Below are positions 1 through 6,565 of a stretch of DNA of 24,050 nt, piece after piece. The position numbers and the translations under genes are program-made. Every line of letters starts with the position of its first letter. The first letter of the stretch is position 1. Under the pieces are notes generated by a model that was not told the DNA's origin, did not search any database, and was given only the letters and a program-made list of their open reading frames with translations. The stretch is from an uncultured Finegoldia sp. (lineage in GTDB: Bacteria; Bacillota; Clostridia; Tissierellales; Peptoniphilaceae), in NCBI RefSeq assembly GCF_900766215.1, contig NZ_CAAFUQ010000068.1, positions 1-24,050 on the forward strand, written 5' to 3'.

Positions 1-388
1 AGGTATTTAGCACTTTCTTTTCAATCATGGATAGGCCTTTTTTTGAATCCAGTTCATATAATCCCTTATACACAATTGCAGTTTCTTTTATATCTCCGGT
101 TCTCAATTTTTCAAGATTTTCTTTGTACCTTTTATTCCAATTAGAAGGAAATTTTACTGGACTATTCTCTAAAATATCTCTTAAAGAATGAATGGTCTCT
201 TCTTTAGCGACAAATCTTATTCCCATATCATTTATCTTATCTACAGGTATAGAGATTTTCATTTCCCCCATTGGCATTTTCAAAATATAATAATCTTTTT
301 TAACTCCCAAGACCTCTTTATTTTGTACTTCGGTAATTATGCCTGCACCGTGCATAGGATAAACAATCTTATCGCCTATTTTAAACAT
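1..388 (-). CDS. CarD/CdnL-family transcription regulator, 3' end cut by window edge
   Basis: The frame is open from ATG at 388-386 to base 1 and gives 129 residues without a stop. It begins MFKIGDKIVYPMHGAGIITE, the typical start of the CarD/CdnL/TRCF RNA-polymerase-interacting domain: a small Tudor-like fold that binds the RNAP beta subunit (family knowledge). A helical segment follows, with an SPVKFPSNWNKRYKENLEKL stretch at about residues 80-100 that resembles the DNA-binding helical domain of CdnL proteins. Members are usually about 160 residues, so roughly 30 C-terminal residues are missing. The start is supported by AGGTGA at 398-393, four bases before the ATG. Family members stabilise open promoter complexes, often at rRNA and growth-related promoters; the specific role here is not visible. 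Two sigma-A-like promoters lie directly upstream. Confidence 0.88.
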   Translation of the reverse strand, partial: MFKIGDKIVYPMHGAGIITEVQNKEVLGVKKDYYILKMPMGEMKISIPVDKINDMGIRFVAKEETIHSLRDILENSPVKFPSNWNKRYKENLEKLRTGDIKETAIVYKGLYELDSKKGLSMIEKKVLNT

Positions 389-406
389 ACTATCACCTCA
401 CCTTAT

Positions 407-477
407 ATTATAGCTTAATAATAATTTAAATTCAATAATAAAACTTTTAATTATATCATATCTTGTTTTTTTGTCAA
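407..477 (-). promoter_or_regulatory. Tandem sigma-A promoters of the carD-like gene
   Basis: Two promoters can be read on the minus strand. The distal one is TTGACA at 477-472, a 16-base spacer and TATAAT at 455-450, both perfect consensus hexamers. The proximal one is TTGAAT at 435-430, a 17-base spacer and TATAAT at 412-407. From the proximal promoter the leader would be only about 12 nt but would still include the Shine-Dalgarno sequence. The distal -35 follows directly after the T-tract of the preceding terminator. Assignment is by motif only. Confidence 0.7.
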
Positions 478-479
478 TT

Positions 480-505
480 AAAAAAGACGATGAATTTTCA
501 TCGCC
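480..505 (-). terminator. Rho-independent terminator of the 3D-domain gene
   Basis: On the minus strand the stem GCGATGA/TCATCGT with a four-base loop (486-505) is followed by a run of six T (485-480). It lies about 20 bases after the stop codon of the 3D-domain gene at 525 and separates that gene from the carD promoters. Confidence 0.8.
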
Positions 506-524
506 TAATTTTCGTAGTAATATA

Positions 525-1481
525 TTAATTTAAAATTGTAACTCTTACAGTTCTTCTTCCCCAATTATTGCTTTGAGATTTTGAACCAAATACTAAGTCG
601 ATTCTATTTCCTTTGATAGCTCCACCAGTATCTTCAGCTCTTGCGTATCCATATCCTTCAATGTACAATCTTGTTCCCAAAGGAATTACATTAGGGTCAA
701 CAGCTGCTACACCGTATCTAATAGCTGTTCCCATTGCTGTTGTAGAATATCCACCATTTTCAGCAGGATCAGAAGTATAAGCAGTAGATCTCATTGTAAT
801 AGTTCTTCCTGAAACATTTTGAGGTGCTGATTGTTGTTGTTTTTCTTTTTTAGCTCTTTCTTCTTGTTCTTTTTTTCTTTTTTCAGCAAGTTTTTGAGCT
901 TGAATTTTTCTTTCCTTTGCAAGTCTTTTATCTCTATCTTTAGGTGATTCCTTTGTTGTATTTTTAGCTGTAATATAAGCTGTTCTTCCAAAATAAGTAA
1001 TTCTTAAATTATCTTCATCAATGTGACCTTTGATTTCTGAGTCTTTGTCAATTGCTCCCAATTCTTTTGCTTCTTTTTCTTCTTTTGAATCAAATACTTT
1101 AGTTTCTTCGTTAACCCATCCTTCAAACTTATTTGGATCTGGTTTAACTTCTTTTTGTGACAAATATGATTTGTAAATAAAACCTTCGATATTCTTCTTA
1201 TCTTGTGTAAAAGTTACTTTTGCAAAAACTTCTCCAATTTTTTCAACTTTTACAGCGTCGCCTTGTTCTAATTCTCCGATTATTTTACTGTGTTCATTTT
1301 CCTCTTTAAACAAATCTGTATCATCATTTATCCAATATTTTTTTGATTGTGTATTTTCACTTGATTTTTGTTCTACTTTAACATTATTCAAATCTTTTGC
1401 TTGTGAATTTGATGGTACAAATGCTAATAAGCTTGTCATAATGACAACAGAAGAATTTAAAATTAACTTTCTAAAACTCAT
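525..1481 (-). CDS. Secreted SH3/3D-domain cell-wall protein (putative peptidoglycan hydrolase)
   Basis: The protein has 318 residues. Residues 1-28 look like a Sec signal peptide (basic start, hydrophobic core, cleavage near SQA-KD). Residues about 48-110 read as a bacterial SH3 domain and about 120-175 as a second, weaker SH3-like repeat. Residues about 180-218 are a highly charged Lys/Glu/Gln coiled coil. Residues 226-318 are a 3D domain (MltA-like double-psi barrel), with the three name-giving aspartates at D252 (AAVDP), D274 (EDTGG) and D285 (RIDLVFG). Proteins of this family (YocH, RpfB/Sps relatives) cleave or remodel peptidoglycan outside the cell; the exact bond cut here is inferred only. 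GAGGAGATACAA precedes the ATG. The gene stands alone with a long leader containing a WalR-like box, which fits control by the wall-stress regulator. Confidence 0.88.
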   Translation of the reverse strand: MSFRKLILNSSVVIMTSLLAFVPSNSQAKDLNNVKVEQKSSENTQSKKYWINDDTDLFKEENEHSKIIGELEQGDAVKVEKIGEVFAKVTFTQDKKNIEGFIYKSYLSQKEVKPDPNKFEGWVNEETKVFDSKEEKEAKELGAIDKDSEIKGHIDEDNLRITYFGRTAYITAKNTTKESPKDRDKRLAKERKIQAQKLAEKRKKEQEERAKKEKQQQSAPQNVSGRTITMRSTAYTSDPAENGGYSTTAMGTAIRYGVAAVDPNVIPLGTRLYIEGYGYARAEDTGGAIKGNRIDLVFGSKSQSNNWGRRTVRVTILN

Positions 1482-1670
1482 TTGTATCTCCTCTTTCTTT
1501 CGTTTAGATTTTTTCTTATTTTTTACTACCCGGCTATTTTATACAACCCAGAAAAATAATTCAAGAAAAAGAGATATGTTTTTTATCATTTTAACGATAC
1601 TCGTTTTCATTAGACTGTTTTGTATCTATTCGCTCAAAATTAATAAATGTTAAATGCTTGAAAATAAGGG

Positions 1671-1687
1671 GTTACAAAAAGGTTACA
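1671..1687 (-). promoter_or_regulatory. WalR (YycF)-type box upstream of the wall-hydrolase gene
   Basis: Read on the minus strand this is TGTAAC, five bases (CTTTT), TGTAAC: an exact 11-base-period direct repeat matching the published WalR consensus TGTWAH-N5-TGTWAH. It lies 190 bases upstream of the start of a 3D-domain gene, and Bacillus subtilis yocH, also a 3D protein, is a classic WalR target. In DNA this AT-rich a match is expected about once in a window by chance, so the support comes from context. Confidence 0.45.
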
Positions 1688-1728
1688 GTGAGTTTTAAAA
1701 TCATTTGTTTATTGAGTACAACAGTTTA

Positions 1729-1752
1729 AAATATTACATTTTTGTAATATTT
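1729..1752. repeat. 9-bp inverted repeat containing TGTAAT half-sites
   Basis: AAATATTAC at 1729-1737 and GTAATATTT at 1744-1752 are perfect inverted arms around a six-base loop. The arms are pure AT except for the inner C/G. It could be a dyad operator or a weak hairpin. It lies 42 bases upstream of the WalR-like repeat, in the leader region of the 3D-domain gene. Confidence 0.4.
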
Positions 1753-1794
1753 AGTGTGTTTTTAGTCATATTTCCTAAAATTTTCTAAATTTCA

Positions 1795-1854
1795 CGAAAA
1801 AATCCCTATGTGAATTAACTAAAATAAAACATTTAGATAATAAACATAGGGATT
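1795..1854 (-). terminator. Terminator-like hairpin with an 11-bp perfect stem and 32-base loop
   Basis: AATCCCTATGT (1801-1811) and ACATAGGGATT (1844-1854) are exact inverse complements, separated by 32 AT-rich bases. On the minus strand the stem is followed by a T run (TTTTTTCG, down to 1795), and it starts 33 bases after the stop of the gene at 1888. This fits termination of the hemZ/SRPBCC transcript, although the loop is much longer than usual. Confidence 0.6.
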
Positions 1855-1887
1855 GTTAAGAGTTTTTTAAATTTAAATATCGATAAT

Positions 1888-2268
1888 TTAAAGTTCTCCC
1901 AGTTCCTTTTTTAATTCATACACAAGTTTATTTTCGACCTTATCTATATCCATTACAAAATTCATTAAACCTCCAAACAGTGATTTGTTGTGAAGTTTCA
2001 TATCCACATCGACAAAACTACCTAAATTGGTGTCTCCAAAATCAAAATTCAAATACCCATCTATGGTTTTAGAATTCAAATCGATGTACATTTTTTCGTT
2101 TTCTACAAGCTCTTTAATCGTATAAGTCATAGAAACTCCCAAATTATCTATTACATATTGATTTTTAACTCCAGTAGGTTTTGAATTATCTAATAATCTA
2201 TCTTTTATTGTTTGAAAAACTCTACTTCTATCCGATTTGAATTCTTCTCTTTTTTTTAGTTCACCCAT
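1888..2268 (-). CDS. Small SRPBCC-like protein of unknown function
   Basis: The protein has 126 residues and no signal peptide or membrane segment. The layout of an N-terminal helix (RSRVFQTIKDRLLD), alternating beta strands in the middle and a C-terminal amphipathic helix with NKLVYELKKELGEL resembles small SRPBCC/START-like proteins that bind hydrophobic ligands, but I do not recognise a specific family. The start ATGGGTGA overlaps the last eight bases of the HemZ gene and its ribosome site (AAAGGTGG) lies inside that gene, so the two are translationally coupled and probably act together. A terminator-like hairpin follows. Function is unknown; the SRPBCC idea is an inference from strand and helix pattern. 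Confidence 0.75.
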   Translation of the reverse strand: MGELKKREEFKSDRSRVFQTIKDRLLDNSKPTGVKNQYVIDNLGVSMTYTIKELVENEKMYIDLNSKTIDGYLNFDFGDTNLGSFVDVDMKLHNKSLFGGLMNFVMDIDKVENKLVYELKKELGEL

Positions 2269-3568
2269 TAATAATTTCCACCTTTCGTTTTATTATTTCG
2301 TCTAGTTTTTCTGAATAATCTCTTAAATTTTTGTAGTTTGTGTATTTTATTATATCATCTTTTATGATTTTAGAATTGGCAGTCATTCCAAAACCTATAA
2401 TACTCTCCAATTCCTCATTGATTACAATATTGTATCTCGATGGATAATCCTTACAGTATCCGATATTTTCCATATTATTCAGGATGTTTTTCTGACGATA
2501 CAAATAATACGGCTTGTAATCATTCTCCAAAGTCCATGCTTTTACAAGCTGCATTTGTTTTTCTGCAATATTTTCTTCAAAATTTGCTTTATCGTATTTT
2601 TGTGAATACTTGCTTCCATTTTTAATAGACAAAGTGTGAAACGTTATATTATCAGGCTGTAGTCGTCTTAAAATTTCTAGATTTTCTTTTGTATTAGTTA
2701 CATCATCATACAATAATCCCAATATAAAATCCATATTCACGACAAATCCTAAGTTTTTGGCTTGAGTGTACAAATCAAGCAAATTATTATTATTTTGAAT
2801 TCGCCCCATTTCTTTCAAAGCTTTTTCGTTAAAAGTTTGTGGATTAAGGCTAATTCTTGTCACCTTGTACTTTTTTAACAACTTCAACTTCTCATAATGC
2901 AAGCTATCTTCACGACCAGCTTCGAAAGTGTATTCCAGTAGTTCATCTGACACAAAACACTTTTCAATAACTTTCAAAAGCTTTTCTAGCATTATCTTAT
3001 CCAAACTTGTCGGAGTTCCCCCTCCCACATAAATTGTTTTGATTTTATGCTTGTCGATACTCTTGGAAACTTCTGTGATTTCTTTTATTAAATATCCAAG
3101 ATATTCTTCTCTTTTGTCGTTATTTTTATAAACTATTGTCGGGAAAGAACAATAATCGCATCTGCTAGGACAAAATGGAATATTGATATATATGTTATAG
3201 TTTTTCTCGTCAAAATCCATGGTAGACTGAATTTTGTCAATGTCTCGTAAAAGTTTCAAGTTTTCATCATTTATCAAATACATTCTACTTAATTCTTCAT
3301 CGCTGTGATTTCTCAAAATCTTTGATGGCTTCGTTCCAGTTAGTATTCCCCAATCATTCGTATAATTGTATCGCAGTGAAAATAACTGATACAGTATTTT
3401 CTTCAGTTCTAGTCTAGTCTTAAATGTGTATTTTTTGTCTTTAATTACATAATCTGTTCCAACTACAAAATCACTCTGTCCAAATTCCAAATTTTGTTTA
3501 GAATCAAATATCGTAAAAATATCGATACATTCTTTTTGATATTTTTTATCTTCTAATTGTATTTTCAT
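2261..3568 (-). CDS. hemZ: HemZ-type radical SAM protein (coproporphyrinogen dehydrogenase-like)
   Basis: The protein has 435 residues. The radical SAM cluster motif C133-x3-C137-x2-C140 (FCPSRCDYCSF) binds a [4Fe-4S] cluster and S-adenosylmethionine, and GGGTPT at 172-177 is the SAM-binding glycine motif. The HemN/HemW-like barrel continues to about residue 380. The N-terminal region with LTGTKPSKIL (76-85) and the C-terminal YLYRQKNILNNMENIGYCK (about 345-363) are marks of the HemZ branch rather than HemN or HemW. The family is annotated as anaerobic coproporphyrinogen III dehydrogenase, but no other haem gene is present in the window and the substrate should be considered open. The start has no good ribosome site (TTTAGAAAAT precedes the ATG). 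The 3' end overlaps the next gene by eight bases. Confidence 0.85.
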   Translation of the reverse strand: MKIQLEDKKYQKECIDIFTIFDSKQNLEFGQSDFVVGTDYVIKDKKYTFKTRLELKKILYQLFSLRYNYTNDWGILTGTKPSKILRNHSDEELSRMYLINDENLKLLRDIDKIQSTMDFDEKNYNIYINIPFCPSRCDYCSFPTIVYKNNDKREEYLGYLIKEITEVSKSIDKHKIKTIYVGGGTPTSLDKIMLEKLLKVIEKCFVSDELLEYTFEAGREDSLHYEKLKLLKKYKVTRISLNPQTFNEKALKEMGRIQNNNNLLDLYTQAKNLGFVVNMDFILGLLYDDVTNTKENLEILRRLQPDNITFHTLSIKNGSKYSQKYDKANFEENIAEKQMQLVKAWTLENDYKPYYLYRQKNILNNMENIGYCKDYPSRYNIVINEELESIIGFGMTANSKIIKDDIIKYTNYKNLRDYSEKLDEIIKRKVEIING

Positions 3569-3587
3569 ATTTTCTAAATTAAATAAT

Positions 3588-3617
3588 CCGGCACATTTCT
3601 GAAACGAAAAATGCCGG
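3588..3617 (-). terminator. Hairpin between nrdB-like gene and hemZ
   Basis: CCGGCA plus ATTT (3588-3598, one bulged C) pairs with AAAT plus TGCCGG (3608-3617), the most GC-rich spot nearby. On the minus strand it starts just after the stop of the ribonucleotide reductase gene at 3625 and is followed by an imperfect T-rich run (ATTATTTAATTT). It is probably a moderate terminator; some read-through into hemZ is possible because no clear hemZ promoter is seen. Confidence 0.6.
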
Positions 3618-3624
3618 GTTTTAT

Positions 3625-4668
3625 TTATAAATCGTCTTCTATTATTGCTGACTTGGAATATGCTGATGGTTTTGCTTCGAAGAAATCCGTTTTGATTTTA
3701 TTTGGATCAGAATATTCACTTACCCATTTCATCGATGGAATTTCTCTTTCGTAACCTGGATAGATAACCCCAAAACCAAGTCCTGTAGATCTCAAATTAC
3801 CCAAATATTTGATGTAATCTTCAACCATTTTGATGGACAACCCTTGGATTTTTTCACCGATAACGTATTTTGCCCACGCTATTTCAGCTTCTGCACCTTG
3901 TTTAATCATTTCTTTGTATTGTGCATTCTTTTCGTCAGTGAATAATTCTGGACGTTCTTTCTTCAAATCCAAAATCATAGATCTAAACAACCACAAATGC
4001 GTGTTTTCATCTCTGTTAATGTATCTGATTTCTTGCACAGTTCCCGGCATTTTACCCATTCTTCCTAGATTGTAGAAGAACATAAAACCAGAATAGAAGT
4101 AAACTCCTTCTAGTATATAGTTAGCAATCAAAGCTTTCATGAAATTCTTTTCGCTTTTCTTTTCAAAAAAGTCGTTGTATTGGTCGCCAATAAATCTGTT
4201 TCTTTCTAATAAAAACTCATCGTCTTTCCATTGGTATAATATTTCTGTTCTTTCTTCAGGAGAACAAATAGTATCCAAAATATAACTGTAAGATTGTGAA
4301 TGAATTGATTCTTGGAACGCTTGAATTGACAAACACAAGTTGATTTCATTAGCTGTAATGTATGCTTCTAAGTTTGGAAGTTGCGCTGTTTGCAAACTAT
4401 CCAAATAAATCAAAAACGATAGAATTTTGTCGTAAGCAATCTTTTCGTCTTCTGATAAATTTCTGTAGTCTTTGATATCTTGATTCAAATTGATTTCTTC
4501 TGGAATCCAGAAGTTATTCATGGATTGTCTGTACCATTCACTTGTCCATGAGTATTTTATGTTGTTAAAATCGTTCAAGTTAGTAGTATTACCGTTAATT
4601 ATTTTTCTTTTAGATAAATCAATATCTCCGTGTTCATTAAATAAACCACGTTTTTTTAATTCGTCCAT
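3625..4668 (-). CDS. nrdB: Class I ribonucleoside-diphosphate reductase, beta (radical-generating) subunit
   Basis: The ferritin-like beta subunit holds the di-metal/tyrosyl radical cofactor that lets the alpha subunit make deoxyribonucleotides. With the start at 4668 it has 347 residues. All expected ligands can be placed: D90 (YLDSLQ), E120 and H123 (ESIHSQSY), E187 (LEGVYFY), E221 and H224 (RDENTH), and the radical tyrosine is Y127. The first metal Asp to His spacing fits class I; the 67-residue gap between E120 and E187 is closer to NrdF than to E. coli NrdB, so Ia versus Ib is not settled. I chose the ATG at 4668 over one at 4689 and an upstream in-frame start because AGGAGGGG (4678-4671) sits right before it and the -10 box overlaps the earlier start. 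No alpha subunit or nrdI is nearby. Confidence 0.92.
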   Translation of the reverse strand: MDELKKRGLFNEHGDIDLSKRKIINGNTTNLNDFNNIKYSWTSEWYRQSMNNFWIPEEINLNQDIKDYRNLSEDEKIAYDKILSFLIYLDSLQTAQLPNLEAYITANEINLCLSIQAFQESIHSQSYSYILDTICSPEERTEILYQWKDDEFLLERNRFIGDQYNDFFEKKSEKNFMKALIANYILEGVYFYSGFMFFYNLGRMGKMPGTVQEIRYINRDENTHLWLFRSMILDLKKERPELFTDEKNAQYKEMIKQGAEAEIAWAKYVIGEKIQGLSIKMVEDYIKYLGNLRSTGLGFGVIYPGYEREIPSMKWVSEYSDPNKIKTDFFEAKPSAYSKSAIIEDDL

Positions 4669-4695
4669 TGCCCCTCCTAAATTTTTCATAATCAT

Positions 4696-4701
4696 ATTAT
4701 A
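4696..4701 (-). promoter_or_regulatory. -10 box of the nrdB-like gene, overlapping the aroQ stop codon
   Basis: TATAAT at 4701-4696 on the minus strand includes the aroQ stop codon (TAA, 4699-4697). A transcript starting about seven bases downstream would have a leader of about 20 nt with the AGGAGGGG ribosome site. No good -35 hexamer is seen at 16-18 bases upstream, so the call rests on a perfect -10 and its position. Confidence 0.45.
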
Positions 4702-5125
4702 TTCTATTTACAAAAAAATCGATAGCTTCGATATATCCATCGGCACCTTTTCCTTTAATAATTTTTTTAGCAAAAAGCGATACATAAGAAAGCTTTCTGA
4801 AATCTTCTCTCTCATCCACATCTGACAAATGCACTTCCACAGTGTCTATATTCACTGCTTTCAAAGCATCCAAAATAGCAACCGATGTGTGCGTATATGC
4901 TGCTGGATTTATCACAATTCCGTCTGCTTTTTGATAAGCACTTTGTATAATATCCACGATTTCTCCTTCGTGATTTGATTGATAAAATTCAACATCTATT
5001 TGTTTTTTTTTGCAGTACAATTTTATTTTGCTTTCAATATCTTTTAAAGTCAATGTCCCGTAAATATCAGGCTCTCTTATCCCCAGCATATTCAGATTTG
5101 GACCATTAATAATAAATAGTTTCAT
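4697..5125 (-). CDS. aroQ: 3-dehydroquinate dehydratase, type II
   Basis: This enzyme removes water from 3-dehydroquinate to give 3-dehydroshikimate, the third shikimate step. Its 142 residues match the usual 140-150 of the dodecameric type II family. Visible motifs are the N-terminal INGPNLNMLG with R17 and the catalytic tyrosine Y22 (DIYG), the N73-P-A-A-Y-T-H79 segment, and H99-LSD...R105-E-D-F-R that closes the active site. The start has a strong GGAGG site six bases upstream and overlaps the end of the aroE-aroK fusion by 20 bases, so it is the last gene of the aromatic operon. The -10 of the next gene overlaps its stop codon. Confidence 0.95.
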   Translation of the reverse strand: MKLFIINGPNLNMLGIREPDIYGTLTLKDIESKIKLYCKKKQIDVEFYQSNHEGEIVDIIQSAYQKADGIVINPAAYTHTSVAILDALKAVNIDTVEVHLSDVDEREDFRKLSYVSLFAKKIIKGKGADGYIEAIDFFVNRI

Positions 5126-6317
5126 TAAAATCCTCCACGATTAGTTTGGCGGTTTTTTTTGCATTGTAATTGTTGAAATACTTATCGCTAAATCTTCGAT
5201 ACAAATAATTTCTGTTTTGTCTGATTTCATGCATAGTGTTTGATTTGTAAATCGGTCTGTTTTTTCGTGATAATTTATTGTTCGGTCTATCAATCCAATA
5301 GATTACAGAATTTTGATGAAGATAATAAAAATTCTTCTTCACAGTCACAGCTCCACCACCAGTTGCAATAACCAAGTTCTTTTCTTTGGAAAATTCTTCT
5401 AATACTTCGGATTCGATTTCTCTGAAATATTTTTCACCTTTTAGTGCAAAAATATCGTTAATATTACCATATCTTTGTGTGATGATTTTATCTATATCTA
5501 CAAACTTTTTGTCGATTGTTTTTGCAATTATTTTCGCAACGGTACTTTTGCCACATCCAGGCATTCCAACCAGTGCAATATTCATGTTTTTCGTTCTAAT
5601 TTTCTGTACGATATTTTCTACAACATCACAGTCGATTTTTTTCGAAGTGAAAATCTCACAAGCTTTTACAGCTTGATACACCAACATTCTCAACCCATTG
5701 TCGTTTGCTATTCTAAGTCTATCACAATCCATCAACAAAGAAGTTTTATTAGGATTGTAAATCACATCAAACACAGCCTTTGGTTTGATTTTGTTAATTT
5801 TGACAACTGATTTTAAATTATTGGGATACATTCCAACTGGAGTAGCATTAATCAAAACGTCACAGTTTTTGTAATAATCTATATCTTCAAACTTGTGCTC
5901 ACCTTTTCTCGAAATTACTTTAATGGTTTTCGCTTGAAGCCTTTTCGCACATTCTACGGCAGTTTTGCTAGTCGCACCATCTCCTAAAATCACGACTTCT
6001 TTTCCTTTTAAATCGATAATTCGACTAATCATGTATTCCATTCCATCGATATCAGTGTTGTAGCCTTTGATAGTATCGGTGAATTTGATTGTGTTTACAC
6101 AGCCGATTTTTTTAGCATCTTCACTCATTTCATCTAAATATTTTATTACATCTTCTTTGTAGGGAATGGTTACATTTATCCCATTGATATCTTTTCTTTT
6201 GAAAAATCTATCCAAATCATTTTCTTCAAAATACTCGTACTTGTAATACCCCAATAATTCGTGAATTTCTTTTGAATAACTATGTTTTAAAGTTTGTCCT
6301 AATAGTCCGTATTTCAT
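5106..6317 (-). CDS. aroE-aroK: Bifunctional shikimate dehydrogenase / shikimate kinase (AroE-AroK fusion)
   Basis: A single uninterrupted frame of 403 residues carries two consecutive pathway enzymes. Residues 1 to about 240 are shikimate dehydrogenase: HSYSKEIH (12-19), NVTIPYK with catalytic K54, CVNTI (73-77), the paired catalytic D89 in NTDIDG, and a nucleotide-binding loop LGDGATSKTA (111-120) where GAGGA is usual. Residues 245-403 are shikimate kinase: P-loop GMPGCGKST (251-259), shikimate-binding D274/D276, FREIE (298-302), ATGGGA (318-323) and lid RPIYKSN (354-360). There is no ribosome site before M245, so a separate kinase product is unlikely. The start overlaps the chorismate mutase stop as ATGA, and the end overlaps aroQ. 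Together the domains convert dehydroshikimate to shikimate 3-phosphate using NADPH and ATP. Confidence 0.93.
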   Translation of the reverse strand: MKYGLLGQTLKHSYSKEIHELLGYYKYEYFEENDLDRFFKRKDINGINVTIPYKEDVIKYLDEMSEDAKKIGCVNTIKFTDTIKGYNTDIDGMEYMISRIIDLKGKEVVILGDGATSKTAVECAKRLQAKTIKVISRKGEHKFEDIDYYKNCDVLINATPVGMYPNNLKSVVKINKIKPKAVFDVIYNPNKTSLLMDCDRLRIANDNGLRMLVYQAVKACEIFTSKKIDCDVVENIVQKIRTKNMNIALVGMPGCGKSTVAKIIAKTIDKKFVDIDKIITQRYGNINDIFALKGEKYFREIESEVLEEFSKEKNLVIATGGGAVTVKKNFYYLHQNSVIYWIDRPNNKLSRKNRPIYKSNTMHEIRQNRNYLYRRFSDKYFNNYNAKKTAKLIVEDFNETIYY

Positions 6318-6565
6318 TTCAAATTATCCTGGATTTTTTTTGATTCTAGTATAATTTTGTATTCGACCTCTTTTATATTATCGGAGAATTTAAAATGATT
6401 ATTGTCGATTTTTTCGAAAATTTCCTTTTCTCTTGATTTATCCTCTGTTTCGATATTGTTTTTCGATTTAAAATCCCCTATTTCAGAGCAAATCTCAAAT
6501 CTTTTTTCTAATAATTTTGCAATTTCAGAATCTATTTTATCTATTTCATTTCTAAATCTTTCCAT
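6314..6565 (-). CDS. Monofunctional chorismate mutase (AroQ class)
   Basis: This small all-helical enzyme (83 residues) rearranges chorismate to prephenate, committing carbon to phenylalanine and tyrosine. Every active-site residue of the E. coli chorismate mutase domain can be aligned: R5, R22, K33, D42, R45 and E46 (a constant offset of six from R11, R28, K39, D48, R51, E52), and S75 and Q79 for S84 and Q88. Most bacteria fuse this domain to a dehydratase, dehydrogenase or DAHP synthase; here it stands alone. The gene has its own strong ribosome site (AAGGGAG) inside aroC, overlaps aroC by 25 bases and overlaps the aroE-aroK start by four. It is rather short for the family but complete. Confidence 0.9.
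   Translation of the reverse strand: MERFRNEIDKIDSEIAKLLEKRFEICSEIGDFKSKNNIETEDKSREKEIFEKIDNNHFKFSDNIKEVEYKIILESKKIQDNLK

Larger units (their letters stand above)
1482..1887. other. 406-bp intergenic region, leader of the 3D-domain gene
   Basis: Very AT-rich and without a credible gene. It holds, going upstream from the 3D-domain gene, a possible weak promoter (TTGAAT and TATAAA around 1527-1563, spacer only 15 bases), a WalR-like direct repeat (1671-1687), a 9-bp inverted repeat (1729-1752) and a long-loop terminator-like hairpin (1795-1854). I looked for a cyclic-di-AMP (ydaO) riboswitch, common before wall hydrolase genes, and saw no match to its conserved blocks. A 70-residue plus-strand frame (1441-1653) has no ribosome site and looks spurious. 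Confidence 0.55.

Noticed and set aside
188..418. 76-residue plus-strand frame
   Set aside because: It lies antisense to the well-supported carD-like gene and its promoter; composition is not protein-like.
791..991. 66-residue Lys-rich minus-strand frame
   Set aside because: It is an out-of-frame shadow of the charged coiled coil of the 3D-domain protein.
1441..1653. 70-residue plus-strand frame before the hemZ region
   Set aside because: It overlaps the start of the 3D-domain gene on the opposite strand, has no ribosome site and reads as random AT-rich sequence.
1482..1680. Possible cyclic-di-AMP (ydaO) riboswitch before the wall hydrolase
   Set aside because: The conserved blocks of that riboswitch are not present in the leader on either strand.
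5583..5585. Separate start for shikimate kinase at M245 of the fusion
   Set aside because: No ribosome site precedes it and the reading frame is continuous from the AroE domain.
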